Position numbers and translations under genes: made by a program. Of a DNA stretch of 64,000 nucleotides, positions 1 through 14,333 are shown in pieces; the first letter of the stretch is position 1; every line of letters starts with the position of its first letter. Origin of the DNA: Citrus sinensis (taxonomy: Eukaryota > Streptophyta > Magnoliopsida > Sapindales > Rutaceae); contig NC_068560.1 of assembly GCF_022201045.2 (NCBI RefSeq), positions 35,055,001-35,119,000 of the forward strand. The letters are read 5' to 3'. The notes below the pieces were generated by a model. That model was not told the DNA's origin and did not search any database. It saw nothing but the letters and a program-made list of their open reading frames with translations.

Positions 1-733
1 TTTTTTTTTTAAATTTTATTTGGGGTGAAATTATTGGTTTTTTAATTGTGGAATTCTTGTAACATTGCATTGATCACCCTTTAGATTTGGCTAAAATACC
101 GGTAACCCTATTTAGTTTGATAGCAATATTTTTATTGATGAAACAAAGTGGTGAATATGATTGTGGATGGATATGAGTATTATTAGCATTGTTGGTTATA
201 ATATCCCAGACTCTGTGCTCTGGGTTGATGCAAAATGATGTTGGTTTGGATCAAAGTTATCTTGTCTACTTTTTCTTAGAGCCTAGCAGTGATCTGAAAT
301 GACAAGCCTTTTATCTATAGACCATATCTGCTGTTCTCCTAAGTTCGAGCAGATAGTTCTTGGTGTATGTGCTAGTTCTATGTGTTAAACACGCAGATAA
401 GATTTTGCTTCCGCAATGTCATAATGAATGTATCAAATCTGCTTTCTTTCTCTTACTGACAAATAGCCTACGTAACATTGGTAAAGATCTTTGGGTTAAT
501 CCTACTAAATTGCACTGATACCATGTTAATTGAAATGTCATAGAATGCCTCGCTTTCATGGTTGTCCCTAGAATGTTTCTCCGGAATCTATGGATTTTGG
601 CACATTGACTGAGTTCTCAAGGCCTTTTCTTCTTGTCTTATACTTGGGGTTTATTTAATTTCTTCTTGTTGTTGTTATTAGTATTATACGATGAGGGTAT
701 AACTTTAATTTTGACATCTGTCTTTTGTGGCAG
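1..733 (+). other. Intron-like sequence upstream of the 3' terminal exon
   Basis: T-rich sequence with no convincing coding exon. It ends in a pyrimidine-rich tract and a CAG acceptor at 731-733, directly before the terminal exon at 734. It is best read as the last intron of a gene that begins outside the window, although earlier small exons cannot be excluded. Confidence 0.4.
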
Positions 734-829
734 AACAACCCGGTGTTCTTCAAGTTGTTCCGAGCAGGACACTTCAGCTTCATTCCGGACATGGGAAGCT
801 GCACTAGGAGCATGCTAAAATCATTATAA
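734..829 (+). CDS. 3' terminal exon of an unidentified gene (partial)
   Basis: After a CAG acceptor at 731-733, one frame runs 31 codons to a TAA stop at 827-829. It contains the stretch FFKLFRAGHFSFIPDMG and ends in SMLKSL. The other two frames stop or are unremarkable, and an A/T-rich stretch with an AATAAA follows, which suits a gene end. I do not recognise the family. The phase is assumed to be 0 because it gives the most protein-like sequence; the upstream exon that would confirm this is not in the window. Confidence 0.45.
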   Translation, partial: NNPVFFKLFRAGHFSFIPDMGSCTRSMLKSL

Positions 830-941
830 GCACCCAAGGCCAATATGTATCACTATCAGACAGTGAACTTTCCTTCTGTATAAAACAGCTATGTACTCAT
901 GATACAGTGTTTGACGAGTGCATAACCTAAATAATCTTCCA

Positions 942-947
942 AATAAA
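942..947 (+). terminator. Possible polyadenylation signal
   Basis: An AATAAA hexamer lies 113 bases after the stop of the partial exon and is followed by a TA-rich run. This position is typical for a plant near-upstream polyadenylation element. AATAAA is common in AT-rich DNA, so this is only suggestive. Confidence 0.35.
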
Positions 948-1635
948 TTATATATATATATATGCAGACATCTTTATTAATATTTGTACATGATATTATA
1001 CTATATTCCTGCGCCTTTTTTGTGGTGTTTTTAAAAGTGCAAAGATCAAATGTCTATCGAGTAAATCGATCATGATATCTATATAGCACATCGATTTTAT
1101 TTTTTATTTTATAAAATGGCTATTCTACTGCTGTTTAAATAAAAATAAAAAATTTAGCCACTAAGAAATAATAAAACAATAATTTTTATCATGTCGATAC
1201 AATGACACGATACCAAAAATTGCACGCATTGTTTTGATGACAGTTGGCACTTGGCAGGATGCATTATTTGAGGGAACTTTTTTTGTGAGGTGGGAACCCA
1301 AAAATAGTAGTTGAATGATGTGAAAAAGGTGGCATGCATTAACGCAATATCAGCCAAGAATGGAGCAAATGGAGTTGTTTTCATGTCATTCTCTATTGCT
1401 ACTTGCCATCTTTATCTGAGCTTTTTCTTGATCTTTCCTCAGAGGAAATGAAAAGTTTTCAAAATTCACTTCTGCCAAAAGAATTGTCCTTCAACTTTTT
1501 TGCTGGGAGACATGCGTCATGGTCACAGTTTCACACGATAGCAAGTGGTTCTATTCGATGATCCCAGTCTGTTTAATAGTACATGTAACGTGATCACATA
1601 TACGCATAACTTAAAAAAAAAATGAAATCAAATTT

Positions 1636-1810
1636 GAACTTCTTTTCAACCTCTCAAGTTACTTCTGTTATGCATATGCTCTGTTCTTTTAGAGCTTTCG
1701 TAAACATAAGTCTAACATGGAAATTTCGACAGACAGTTATTTGAACCTCTTTCAGACCCCAAAAGTAACTTTTGTTATGCGATATGCTCTGTTTTTTTCC
1801 AGGAGCTCTT
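1636..1810. repeat. Degenerate tandem duplication (about 105-bp unit)
   Basis: Two neighbouring segments share, in order, a TGAAC-CTCTTT-like block, an AAGTAACTTTTGTTATGC-like block, an ATATGCTCTGTT block and an AGAGCTTT/GAGCTCTT block. The second copy differs by several substitutions and short indels, so the duplication is not recent. Confidence 0.5.
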
Positions 1811-2715
1811 AAAGCTTCTCTGTTTGTGTGCGCTTCATTCAAATGCGCAGTCTTTCTTGGGAAATAAAATTTTTCCTCTGTCATTCTTTACACAGAGTCA
1901 AAATACAATTCCCAAGTACAACACAATAACAATGTTTATTCCATTTCATGGCTTGGCTTATTGACTATTGAATCTTCATTACTTGGTTAATGTTATAGCA
2001 AATCTCTCTTTTCGAATTTTTTTTTCCTTTTATTAATGTGCAAGTGGACACCTACGTTCTACCCTTAATCTATCTTAAAGACTTCAAACTTCTTTTCTCT
2101 CTTTATGCCACATAAAGATGGATTATTAATTTAATGATTCACATGTTACGATTAACGAATCTCATTTTATGTATCAGTTATCATTTTCATATTTTCAGCG
2201 TTCAGTGTGCTCATCCAAATATATCTCATGCATGTATATATATGCACGACTTGCTAATAAAGAAGACGATAATTAATACATCCTTAATTAAAAGGCCTGA
2301 TTTTATTGGTTGGCTGTACTGACACATGCACTGATGCACTTGGTGTATTTAAAAAACAAATACTAAATATGTGAAATTATTTGCATAAAATAGGGGAAAG
2401 AAAATAAGAAAAAGACAGTTAGCAACGTGAGGTGGAGCCTACGCTATCCTACAATTGACTAAAAATAAGTCGATGCAATGACGATGTTGTTGTAAGTGAA
2501 AAATAGATGATTTTTATTATATTTATTATGAACAGAAAATCCAAATGACATTCTTCTCTGAGCCCCCACTGTGATCTTCCCAAATTTCTCTCTTACTATT
2601 TTTCTTTTCACCGAATCAACACCTTTTGTGTTTTTCAACTCTTGGATTCACAAAAAACAAACAAACAAACAAATCCCATCTGGGATATTTACAATTTTGA
2701 AAGAAAAAAAAAAAA

Positions 2716-6089
<3,374 letters not shown>

Positions 6090-6659
6090 AACCAATCTTC
6101 TGTATGGTCAGGGAACAAACATGCATGCTATCACGCCGACACTATCAAGTGCAAAGTCTAGATAGAAGCTTCCTGACATTGATTTTTTTTTTTTGGGGCT
6201 CCTTCCTTTCTAATGTTTTGGTTGAATGAACTCCTCTAATGTTCTTTTTAGGTTTGGTGACGAGGTTTCATTGAAACTAATTTCATTTTCATAATGTTGT
6301 TTATTAACATCTCATCTTTGATCTGTTCCATTTCCTTACACTGGAAGATCAATGTTACTCGAAACAAAAGCAGGAGTTGTATCTAATGTTATAGTCTCCA
6401 ATGTAGATATCAACTTCAAGGATTGAGATTTTAGTCACGAGGCCATTCAATTGAGATTGAGATTTTTTTTTTTGTTTTTTTATTTCTTGTTTCTTGTTTC
6501 CTAAATGCACACACTTTTTATTTATTTATTTGGTTCTCCCATTCGCTCGACCGCATTTCTCTTCTTTTATACGAATATCGAAACACATATATGCCAAAAA
6601 AAATGATATAATAAGCAACTTTAATTCAACCACGTGAATATATATTTGAAAATGAGTCT

Positions 6660-6771
6660 CTAAGTTACAATAATTGTACCATACATTTCTCATGTGAACC
6701 ACACAAAATTGTAGGATCCACAATTTGTGTGGTTCACATGAGAGATGTATGTTACAATTATTGTAACTTAG
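6660..6771. mobile_element. Short foldback (MITE-like) element, about 112 bp
   Basis: Two arms of about 52 bp, 6660-6711 and 6720-6771, are near-perfect reverse complements. Each outer end reads CTAAGTTACAATAATTGTA and each inner part holds a CTCATGTGAACCACACAAA core, with an 8-base loop containing GGATCC. No clear target-site duplication is visible, so the superfamily is unassigned. Confidence 0.75.
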
Positions 6772-6823
6772 CATTTGCCTATTTGAAAAAATTGGCGTAA
6801 TAGTACCCCAGTAATATATTCTA

Positions 6824-7461
6824 GGGAAAAGGACATTCAACCCCCCAACGTTTAGGAAAAGGGATAAAAAATCCCTCAACGTTTCAAAAATGACTTATAA
6901 TCCACTTTCTGTTAATAAACGCTGTTTGTTTTAATAGTAAATTTATTTTTAATTTTTAATTACTATTATACCCTTATAATAAATATAAATTAATATATTG
7001 ATTTGAGATGTGTCACAATTAATATTTTTTTTAAACTAAAAATTGAGATATAATTACATTTTTGCCCAAATTATTTACTATAAATTATACCTTTCTAATG
7101 ATCAAACCTTTCATATGTGATTATTACTAATAAAACGAAATTTGATTAAACCCTTTTTCTTTGAGGAATCAAAACCATATTATTATTGTTAGAAAGGTAT
7201 AATTTATAGTAAATAATTTAGGCAAAAAAATAATTGTATCTCAATTTTAAGCTTTTAAAAAATTATTAATTGTGATATATCTCAAATTAATATATTATTT
7301 TTTTATTATAAGGATATACTAGTAATTAAAAATAAAAAATAAATTTACTGTTAAAACAAACGGTGTTTGTTAACGGAAAGGGAGTTATAAGTCATTTTTA
7401 AAAAGTTAAGGGATTTTTTGTCTATTTTTCTGAATGTTGAGAGGTTGAATGTCCTTTTTCC
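6824..7461. mobile_element. Mutator-like MITE with long terminal inverted repeats and 9-bp TSD
   Basis: The 638-bp element starts GGGAAAAGGACATTCAACC and ends with its near reverse complement, GGTTGAATGTCCTTTTTCC. It is flanked on both sides by the identical 9-mer TATATTCTA (6815-6823 and 7462-7470). The inverted repeats run for about 300 bp each side with scattered mismatches and meet around 7140-7180. There is no coding capacity. A 9-bp TSD and long TIRs starting with G are the hallmarks of MULE-derived non-autonomous elements. Confidence 0.85.
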
Positions 7462-7520
7462 TATATTCTATTTAATACAAGTGGAATTTAAAATAAAATC
7501 CAAGATGCGGGGTGAATTGT

Positions 7521-7553
<33 letters not shown>

Positions 7554-7590
7554 TATAATAATAATAATAATTATTATTATTATTATTATT
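7521..7590. repeat. (AAT)n/(ATT)n microsatellite
   Basis: About 70 bp of trinucleotide repeat that switches from ATA/ATA units to ATT units in the middle, so the tract is itself partly self-complementary. It lies about 215 bp upstream of the plastid L21 start codon. Confidence 0.9.
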
Positions 7591-7806
7591 TGAAATCATG
7601 AGATATTTAATTAAAACTTTTTATATTTACAGAAAATGAAAATAATGAAATGGGAGAGAAAACGAGAAATATTAAAAATAGAAGGGCAAACTGGTAATTG
7701 GAATAAACAGATAGGATAAGTCTGGGTTACAAATTTCACGGACAATACGAGAGAAGAGAACCAAAGCTCACTTAACTAGCGAGTGGCAAGCAAACGCAAA
7801 GGCGCC

Positions 7807-10260
7807 ATGGCAGCGGCATCATCTTGTGCAACGCTTGCGCTTTGTTCATCTCTTACCAGTCACTGCAAAATCTCATGCCAAAACCCTAATCCCCATCCTC
7901 AGCTTTCTCTTTCGAAATCGAAACTCTGCTCTTTTCCTTCACCAAAACTCTATACAAGACCCACATTTTCGTTCACACACAAATTCTCCCAAACGGAACC
8001 GCCGCCCGTTTCAGAACCGGAAGTAGAACCCGAAGCTGCTCTCGAAGCCGAAGCCGAACCCACTACCGAGGTTGTTGAGTCCGCTGCCAAAGAAGAGCCC
8101 AAGCGCGAGGAGATTTTTGCTGTCGTTATGGTCAGTGATTAAAATAAAAAATGATTAATTTTTGTGTTTTGTGCATTCATTGATTAATTTTTTGAATTCC
8201 CCAGATGCCTGTTTTGATTGTTTTTCATGTTTTTTAATCGTTGTGTATTTAGCCAGGTGGGTTTCATTTTCTGTTGTTTGGTGGTAATTGTTTGATTATA
8301 AAGATGGAATTTTCGTTTTGAATCGTAATTTCTGTTGTATAAGTAACAATAGATGTCAGTCATTGCTCTCGTTGAAATAGAAATGTACCTGCATTTTTGC
8401 TTACCATTTTCAAGATCAAATGATAGCAATTTCTAGTACTCGCGGAAGCAATTTACTAGTTAGATGCATGGATACTAAGGTTCTTTTAGGTGTCTTTTCT
8501 TTTTTTCAGTAAATTTTGGTTTCACTGTGTACATTTTGGTTGGTTTCTAGTAATTTGGGAGAAATGTAGTAGCTATTCGGCCGATATTTTTATTGTTGTT
8601 TTTTTGTGTATATCTTTAATTTTCGGAATGTCTTTAGCATCAAATTGGGTAAAATAACTGGCTTTCTAGAATGATATACATTTTGCCTTTGTGGTGCTTC
8701 CTGATACAATCTTTTAATTGTTATGTACATTTGTTTTTGCATTTGTTATTTGGGACTGAGCATGTTTATGCATTGGCTGGTTGTGATTCGGTTTTTATTA
8801 GATTGGGTCACGCCAATATATTGTCTTTCCTGGGCGATTTATCTACACTCAGAGGCTTAAAGGTGCTAATGTCAATGATAAGGTATGCAATTTCTGTGCT
8901 TTTTCTCCTCTACAGTTCCTGATCATTTAAATTCACTCTGCGTGAGTTACTAAAAAAGTTCGTTAAGAGGAGTAAAGTAATGAGAAATGGCAAGCAAATT
9001 TCAGTTTGCAGTCACACCAGTTTGGTTATGAGGTTTCATAGTTCGGCTTGGCTTTTGCTGAGAGTATGAATGAGAATGTTTGATTGATTTTTATTTTTTT
9101 ACCCCCATAATGTTGTTGTCTATCGTGGTTCAAAAACATGCTGAAGGATATTTGAATTTATTTAATTTTATCAATGGCCAAAGATAGTTGGCCATCCAGC
9201 TCCTTCAGTGCCTCGTCACAAAGCTGAACAATCAGTTGCATGTTCTTTTCTGCCACTGCTTCAGCATTGACTTCAACACTCTCATTGGTTGTTGATTTCT
9301 CCCTTAACTTATATGCTTTTATTCTTATGCAGATTATTTTGAACAAGGTGTTGCTTGTAGGCACAAAAACAACTACCTATATCGGAAAACCTGTGGTCAC
9401 TAATGCTGCTGTACATGCAGTTGTCGAGGAGCAAGTAATTCTCTTTCTGCTGCAGTTGTGATATATGTCATCTTATATCTCTAACCCCTCTACTCGTGTC
9501 TCATTTTATGATATACTTTTCTATAAGCAGGGTTTAAACCCCAAAGTAATTGTCTTCAAGTATAAGAAGAAAAAGAACTATCGGAGGAATATCGGCCACC
9601 GACAGGTAAAGGATCTAAGCGAATGAATCTGGCTTCAGATGCAGCCTTAGAAACATTTTGCTTGCACAGAGGCTTTGTTTTTCACCCAAGTTTTCCCTTC
9701 TCTCTCATTTTGAACCAATAACAATTTATATGGAACTTATTATCATTCAACAACTTTAGATTGATTTATACCCTGCACACACGTGTCTGCCTCATCTCAG
9801 AGGCATTAGGGTCGCTTTCAAAACCCATCATTAGGTAACAAGAACTATTGCATTTGCAATGGTGCTTCACTGAGCACATATTCCTTCCCATTTAAAGGAT
9901 TGAAGCATATGTGAATAGTTCAAGAGTCATTGCTGGGTACCCTATATTCTTTCCCATGTAAAGGATTGAAGCATATGAATAGTTCAAGAGTCATTGCTAG
10001 GTACCACATAAAGCTACGATGTTAGCGACACCACCTCATGCTCAAACAGAAAAATGTCAAGTCATATATGAAATTTGTGAAATACAGTACTCAAGGAAAT
10101 TAATTTTATATCTGCCTTTCAATTGCTTTGTCCTGTTGTAAAATACCTTGATATTGTTTTGATTACTATGCAGCCAAATACGCGGATAAGGATAACTGGC
10201 ATCACTGGCTATCAAGACTATCCGGCAGTCACACTTGATTCACTAAAATCTGTTCAATAG
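7807..10260 (+). CDS. RPL21: 50S ribosomal protein L21, chloroplastic
   Basis: Component of the plastid 50S ribosomal subunit, encoded in the nucleus and imported. Five exons: 7807-8130, 8802-8882, 9333-9434, 9531-9605 and 10174-10260, 222 residues, all in phase. I start at the ATG at 7807 (MAAASS...); the same frame upstream of it has no ATG. Residues 1 to about 50 are Ser/Leu-rich and basic, a transit peptide. Residues about 60-103 form an acidic Glu/Ala/Pro stretch typical of plastid L21. The L21 domain then runs from EIFAVVM through GSRQYIVFPGRF, LLVGTKTTTYIGKP, KYKKKKNYRRNIGHRQ and RIRITGITGY. The gene converges on the TVP38 gene, with 842 bp between the stops. Confidence 0.96.
9879..10006. 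repeat. 64-bp tandem duplication in intron 4 of the L21 gene
   Basis: Two adjacent units, about 9879-9942 and 9943-10006, share the order TTCCCAT-TAAAGGATTGAAG, ATAGTTCAAGAGTCATTGCT and GGTACC. They differ by a TG indel and a few substitutions, consistent with a fairly recent local duplication. Confidence 0.8.
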
Positions 10261-11102
10261 GTTCTAGCACTGAAGTCTTTTTCTGCTTTTCATGTATGTG
10301 ATTTACCTTCCCTAGTTACATGTTCGGATTGAGTTATGCACTTATGGGAATCAATTTTTGTCACATTGACTTGTGAATTCCACCCCTTCAACGTTATTCC
10401 TTTCCTGTGTTTGCTGAAACTTCCATTGTAAAGGAATTTCCTCTTTCCTTCTTCCTATTCAAATATAAAATTTCTTTCTTTACCTTGAAGGAGGCCAGTA
10501 AGCCAGTGTTTACATAAATCTGAGTATTAATTTAGCAATTCTCCCCTACGGAAAGTTTGCTTTGATAATTTCATGTGATGCAGGATGCACACAAAAATAA
10601 CCAAAGAAAAACAATGCAATAAAATAACAAGACACAATAACTGCTTAAAACTCCAAATTAAATGCTTCAACACATAATTTGCTTGCTATTCAGATTATAA
10701 ATGAATTCATACATCAGTTACAACAGAATAAGACTAAAAGATACAGCTGCAAAGCTACCATTGTTACTAATTGATGGCCAAGATCACAAAAAGGGAGTAT
10801 AATGACATTGTTCTATAAAATTTCTAGCCCCTAAATTGTCATATAATCCATTAGGGAGGTGAAGAATTCAGTATAGGTAGAAAGAACTTTGTATCTATCA
10901 TCATTTGTGCTGTCAGGGGGCATTGTTATGAAGTGTGTATCATAATGGACGGTAAACAATTACGTCCAATTCTTTGAAACAGCCACTTGAGGCCCTGCAG
11001 CTGTATCCCTCGTTCAGATCCTGTAATTTTCAATGTTCAAAACATCCGCTGCTATCATAAGCTGTGCTTTCAATAGCAGGGTGGTAGGGACCTTACCAAC
11101 TT
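10261..11102. other. Convergent intergenic region
   Basis: Holds the 3' UTR ends of the plastid L21 gene (+) and the TVP38 gene (-). No coding region, RNA gene or clear repeat is visible. Stretches such as 10590-10680 are A-rich and low in complexity. Confidence 0.5.
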
Positions 11103-14100
11103 TCATTCATAGATTCGCTTCCTCTTCAAGAGAGTGGGTAAGATGATGACAGACCCGATGAGAAAAAGCACAAGCAATGTTTTAAAATCATATAGATCCT
11201 TGACTGACTGGAGATCTCCAAGTGCGAGGCCAGCCTGAAAATAACAGCAGCAGCAGTGACAGTGGAGTAATTAGTAAAACGAGGAAAAAGAAAAGAGATA
11301 TCATGAAGCAAGCCTAAAAATCAACAGATCAAAGAAAAGGAAAAATAAAATAAAAGAGAAGACCAGCAGAAGAAAAACCCTAAATAATGCAATTATGTCA
11401 AGTTCATTCCTAGCCGAAACTGAAATAGATAATGGAATCCACTAACTAGCTCTGCACCACTTTTAAGCTCAAACTGCCCTGAGATTGGTCTAACATTTTG
11501 TTATGAGCTGGCTGAACAAAAATGGATTGAAATTGAAGGTAAGTGACCCTAGTCACAACAACTTGCTAGTTGGGATCCACGTACTCATATTGTTCACGCT
11601 CCTAGAGATCACTATTACAGTTAGACCCATGCAATACTATAGCCTTCTCCTTCTCCTCCTCCTTCATTTTCTTTTGCCTCAACAAGATTGTATCATCAGA
11701 CAAAAAGACTAGCATATTAAGTAGTAGTCTTTTCCCTGAACAGAAACTTTGATTTCTAACTTGTAGAGGCTAAAAGAATATGGTTGGATTTATACACAGA
11801 ATTTAAATCTGCTAACTTCTATAAGTGAGAACCCTGGTATAATAGATAGCCTTGCCAACTGTTGCCTTCCATTTTAGTTTTCAAAATGGCGATAACCAAA
11901 AGGTCCAATTCAACTTCAGTGAGATAAAAGACCCTCTATTGAGTGGCATGATGTAGGATGGAAAGAATACCACTAAAAATGGGAAATCATTACTAGCACC
12001 ACAAGAGTAGACCTCTGGGAATCCTTGACGTACCCTGGGACAGTTGTAGCGACTGATACAGCTTGGAGGCTCTCAGAAAATGAATCCTAGAGTAACAGAG
12101 TTAGCAGATTTAAATTCCATGTATAAATCCAACTGTTGCCATCAACAATAAGTGAGAACCTTGGTATAATAGATAACCTTACCAACTGTTGCCATCAACA
12201 ATAAGTGAGAACCTTGGTATAATAGATAGCCTTGCCAACTGTTGCCATCAATTTAAGTTATCAAAATGGCGATAACCAAATGGTCTAATTCAACTCCAGT
12301 GAGATAAAAGACCCTCTGTTGAGTGGCATGATGTAGGACGGAAAGAATATCACTTAAAAGGGGAATCTATTACTGGCACCACAAGAGTAGACCTCTGGGA
12401 ATTCTTAACATACCTTGAGCCAGTTGTAGCTACTGATACAGCTTGGAGGCTCTCGGAAAATGAATCCTAGAGTAACAGACTCCTTGATTGCCCTCCTTTT
12501 TTTTTCAAATCATCTTTTCACTACAAGTATTACACACCTGCGGGGCTGTTGTGCAAGAAATATAGACCATAAGATACCAAGTAGGAGCAACATCATTGAA
12601 AATATGCCAAATCGAAGTTAGGGGGTCACTTGTCAGAGTCTGTTCATCCACAACTTTCGAGAACTTTTAAAAGGTAATTCCCAGTTCTGTCCATCAACCC
12701 ACTCCTCTTACGAGAAACTAGACCTCTATGAGTTAAAAGCACAGAGTCTCTCATTTAAGTCATGACTCAAATGTTGAGGAGACAGTAGCTTCATGATACA
12801 AAATATATTCTTCAACAATAAGGATACACACTAAGAATCTGAATCATATTCTCAATAATTTTACAATCTGCAAACATGTTTGATATAATATTCGAAAATT
12901 GTATTTCAAAAATATAATGTAAACAAACAAATTATGAATGGAATTCAGTTTGGACTTTCCCTTTAAAATTGTTTCCAAATCACAATCCAGAATGCATCTT
13001 AACTATCGTAGAAACATCCAAACTATGCAATGTTCGAAAAGTTATCATCAGAAAGAATAGCATCTTTCGGTTCTCACATCAATTGCTCTACTATCTGTCA
13101 AGCTACTAATATGATCGTGTTCACGTAACATTTAAAACTAGAAGTTGCAAGAGAATCATAAAAAAGAATAAGACAGAACAGCAACATCTGTATGATAACC
13201 ATGAAACAGTATAGAAAAACTTACTCTGACAGTAATGTAGGAAGCTGGAATAAGACCAATCAAAGTTGCCAAAAAGAAAATATGAAATGGTATGTCGACA
13301 ATTGGAGATGCCAAATTGATAAAAAGGTTGGGCAACGAAGGAGTTATTCTCAAAAAGAGCATGTAATTCAGCAACTTTTCCCTGCGCTTTGCTATCTGAA
13401 TGCACGCAACCAATTCATTTTAACAAAAAGAAGCAAACTCAAATCTGAAAATATAACCACAAGGAAATAAGAAGTACCTCTGCCTGGAAAAATCTTAACT
13501 TTTCAGGCCAAAACCAACTAACTAAAGGCCTGCCAATCAACTTAGATAGGAAAAAACAAGAGGAAGCTCCAGCGGTGGCATTAAAGACAACTAAGATAAG
13601 GCCTCTAATAACTCCAAAAAGAGCTCCAGCTAGCAATGACATGAAAATTGTTCCTGGAATCATAAATGTCTGCATGAAAATGTATGTTGAGCAGTATCCA
13701 ATAATGAATGGCACTGGGTAATCCTGAGCATACGTTGCAAGATTATCTCTGAAACCAAAACACAACAACCTTTTAGCCTACATAATAACACAGACATTGC
13801 TTTTATCTATTTCACCCACACAACTATGCACACATCTCCGTAAGTGAGATTGAAGTTATATATTAACGAGACAGCACATTGTGACAATGTTGCTCAAAAT
13901 AATCTGGAGCTCATTGAGAATGCAGTCAAAGCTGTAAATAAAATCAATGGGGCAGTGTCGCACCCCCGTAATGTAAACAAAGTAAGTGGCCAACTAGATT
14001 AGATCTTTTTTCACTTAAAAGCATTTTTTTTAACAGTTAACTTTGAGAAACGTACTTGAGCAGGCGGAGATCGGCGATGGTGCGGGGCAGCTTGAGCTTG

Positions 14101-14333
14101 CCGTAGTCAGCGGCGGGCATGGTGAGGTAAATACAGAAGAGACCGGTAACAAACAGCAAGAATACGCCGACAAACGCGGCGAATTCCCAATGAGTAAGCG
14201 GAAATCGTTCCGATTTGAATCTCTTAGCCGTCGGCGATTCATCGCCTTCTTTGACTTTGCCGTTTACGCTCTCTTCTTCGTCTCTGAACACTCTCGATCC
14301 ATCGCCAGCCGCCACATTCCTCGCCGCTGCCAT
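11103..14333 (-). CDS. TVP38/TMEM64 family (SNARE-associated / DedA-like) membrane protein
   Basis: Polytopic membrane protein of the VTT/DedA superfamily, whose characterised members act in lipid scrambling and trafficking in the ER/Golgi. Four exons on the minus strand: 14056-14333, 13478-13748, 13225-13395 and 11103-11234, 283 residues, phases consistent. The N-terminus (1 to about 45) is hydrophilic and charged. A membrane segment (FAAFVGVFLLFVTGLFCIYL) follows, then the SNARE-associated domain with FMSLLAGALFGVIRG and ATAGASSCFFLSKLIGRP, and the downstream LRITPSLPNLFINLASPI motif. The last exon adds a further hydrophobic span and a basic tail ending KRKRIYE. The substrate or partner in this plant is not known. 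Confidence 0.9.
11783..12479. repeat. 279-bp tandem duplication with flanking inverted repeats, in intron 3 of the TVP38 gene
   Basis: Segment 11821-12099 recurs at 12201-12479 with the same length and modest divergence; both begin ATAAGTGAGAACC and end GAGTAACAGA. A third partial copy of about 54 bp sits at 12147-12200. The first copy is bracketed by an inverted pair, 11783-11815 (GTTGGATTTATACA...) and 12100-12133 (...TGTATAAATCCAAC), about 33 bp each. This looks like a small TIR element whose interior was partly copied to one side, or whose right end was lost in the second copy. Confidence 0.7.

Larger units (their letters stand above)
830..2715. other. Intergenic region upstream of the CDPK gene
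   Basis: No gene is seen. It should hold the 3' end of the first gene and the promoter and leader of the kinase gene. A degenerate tandem duplication of roughly 105 bp is visible: the phrase ending in TGTTATGCATATGCTCTGTT near 1670-1687 recurs, slightly changed, near 1774-1792, with matching sequence on its left side. The 40 bases before the kinase ATG contain repeated AAAC units and a run of A. Confidence 0.5.

Noticed and set aside
7783-7806. An earlier start for the plastid L21 protein
   Set aside because: The upstream in-frame codon at 7783 is GTG, not ATG; nuclear genes start at ATG, so 7807 is used.
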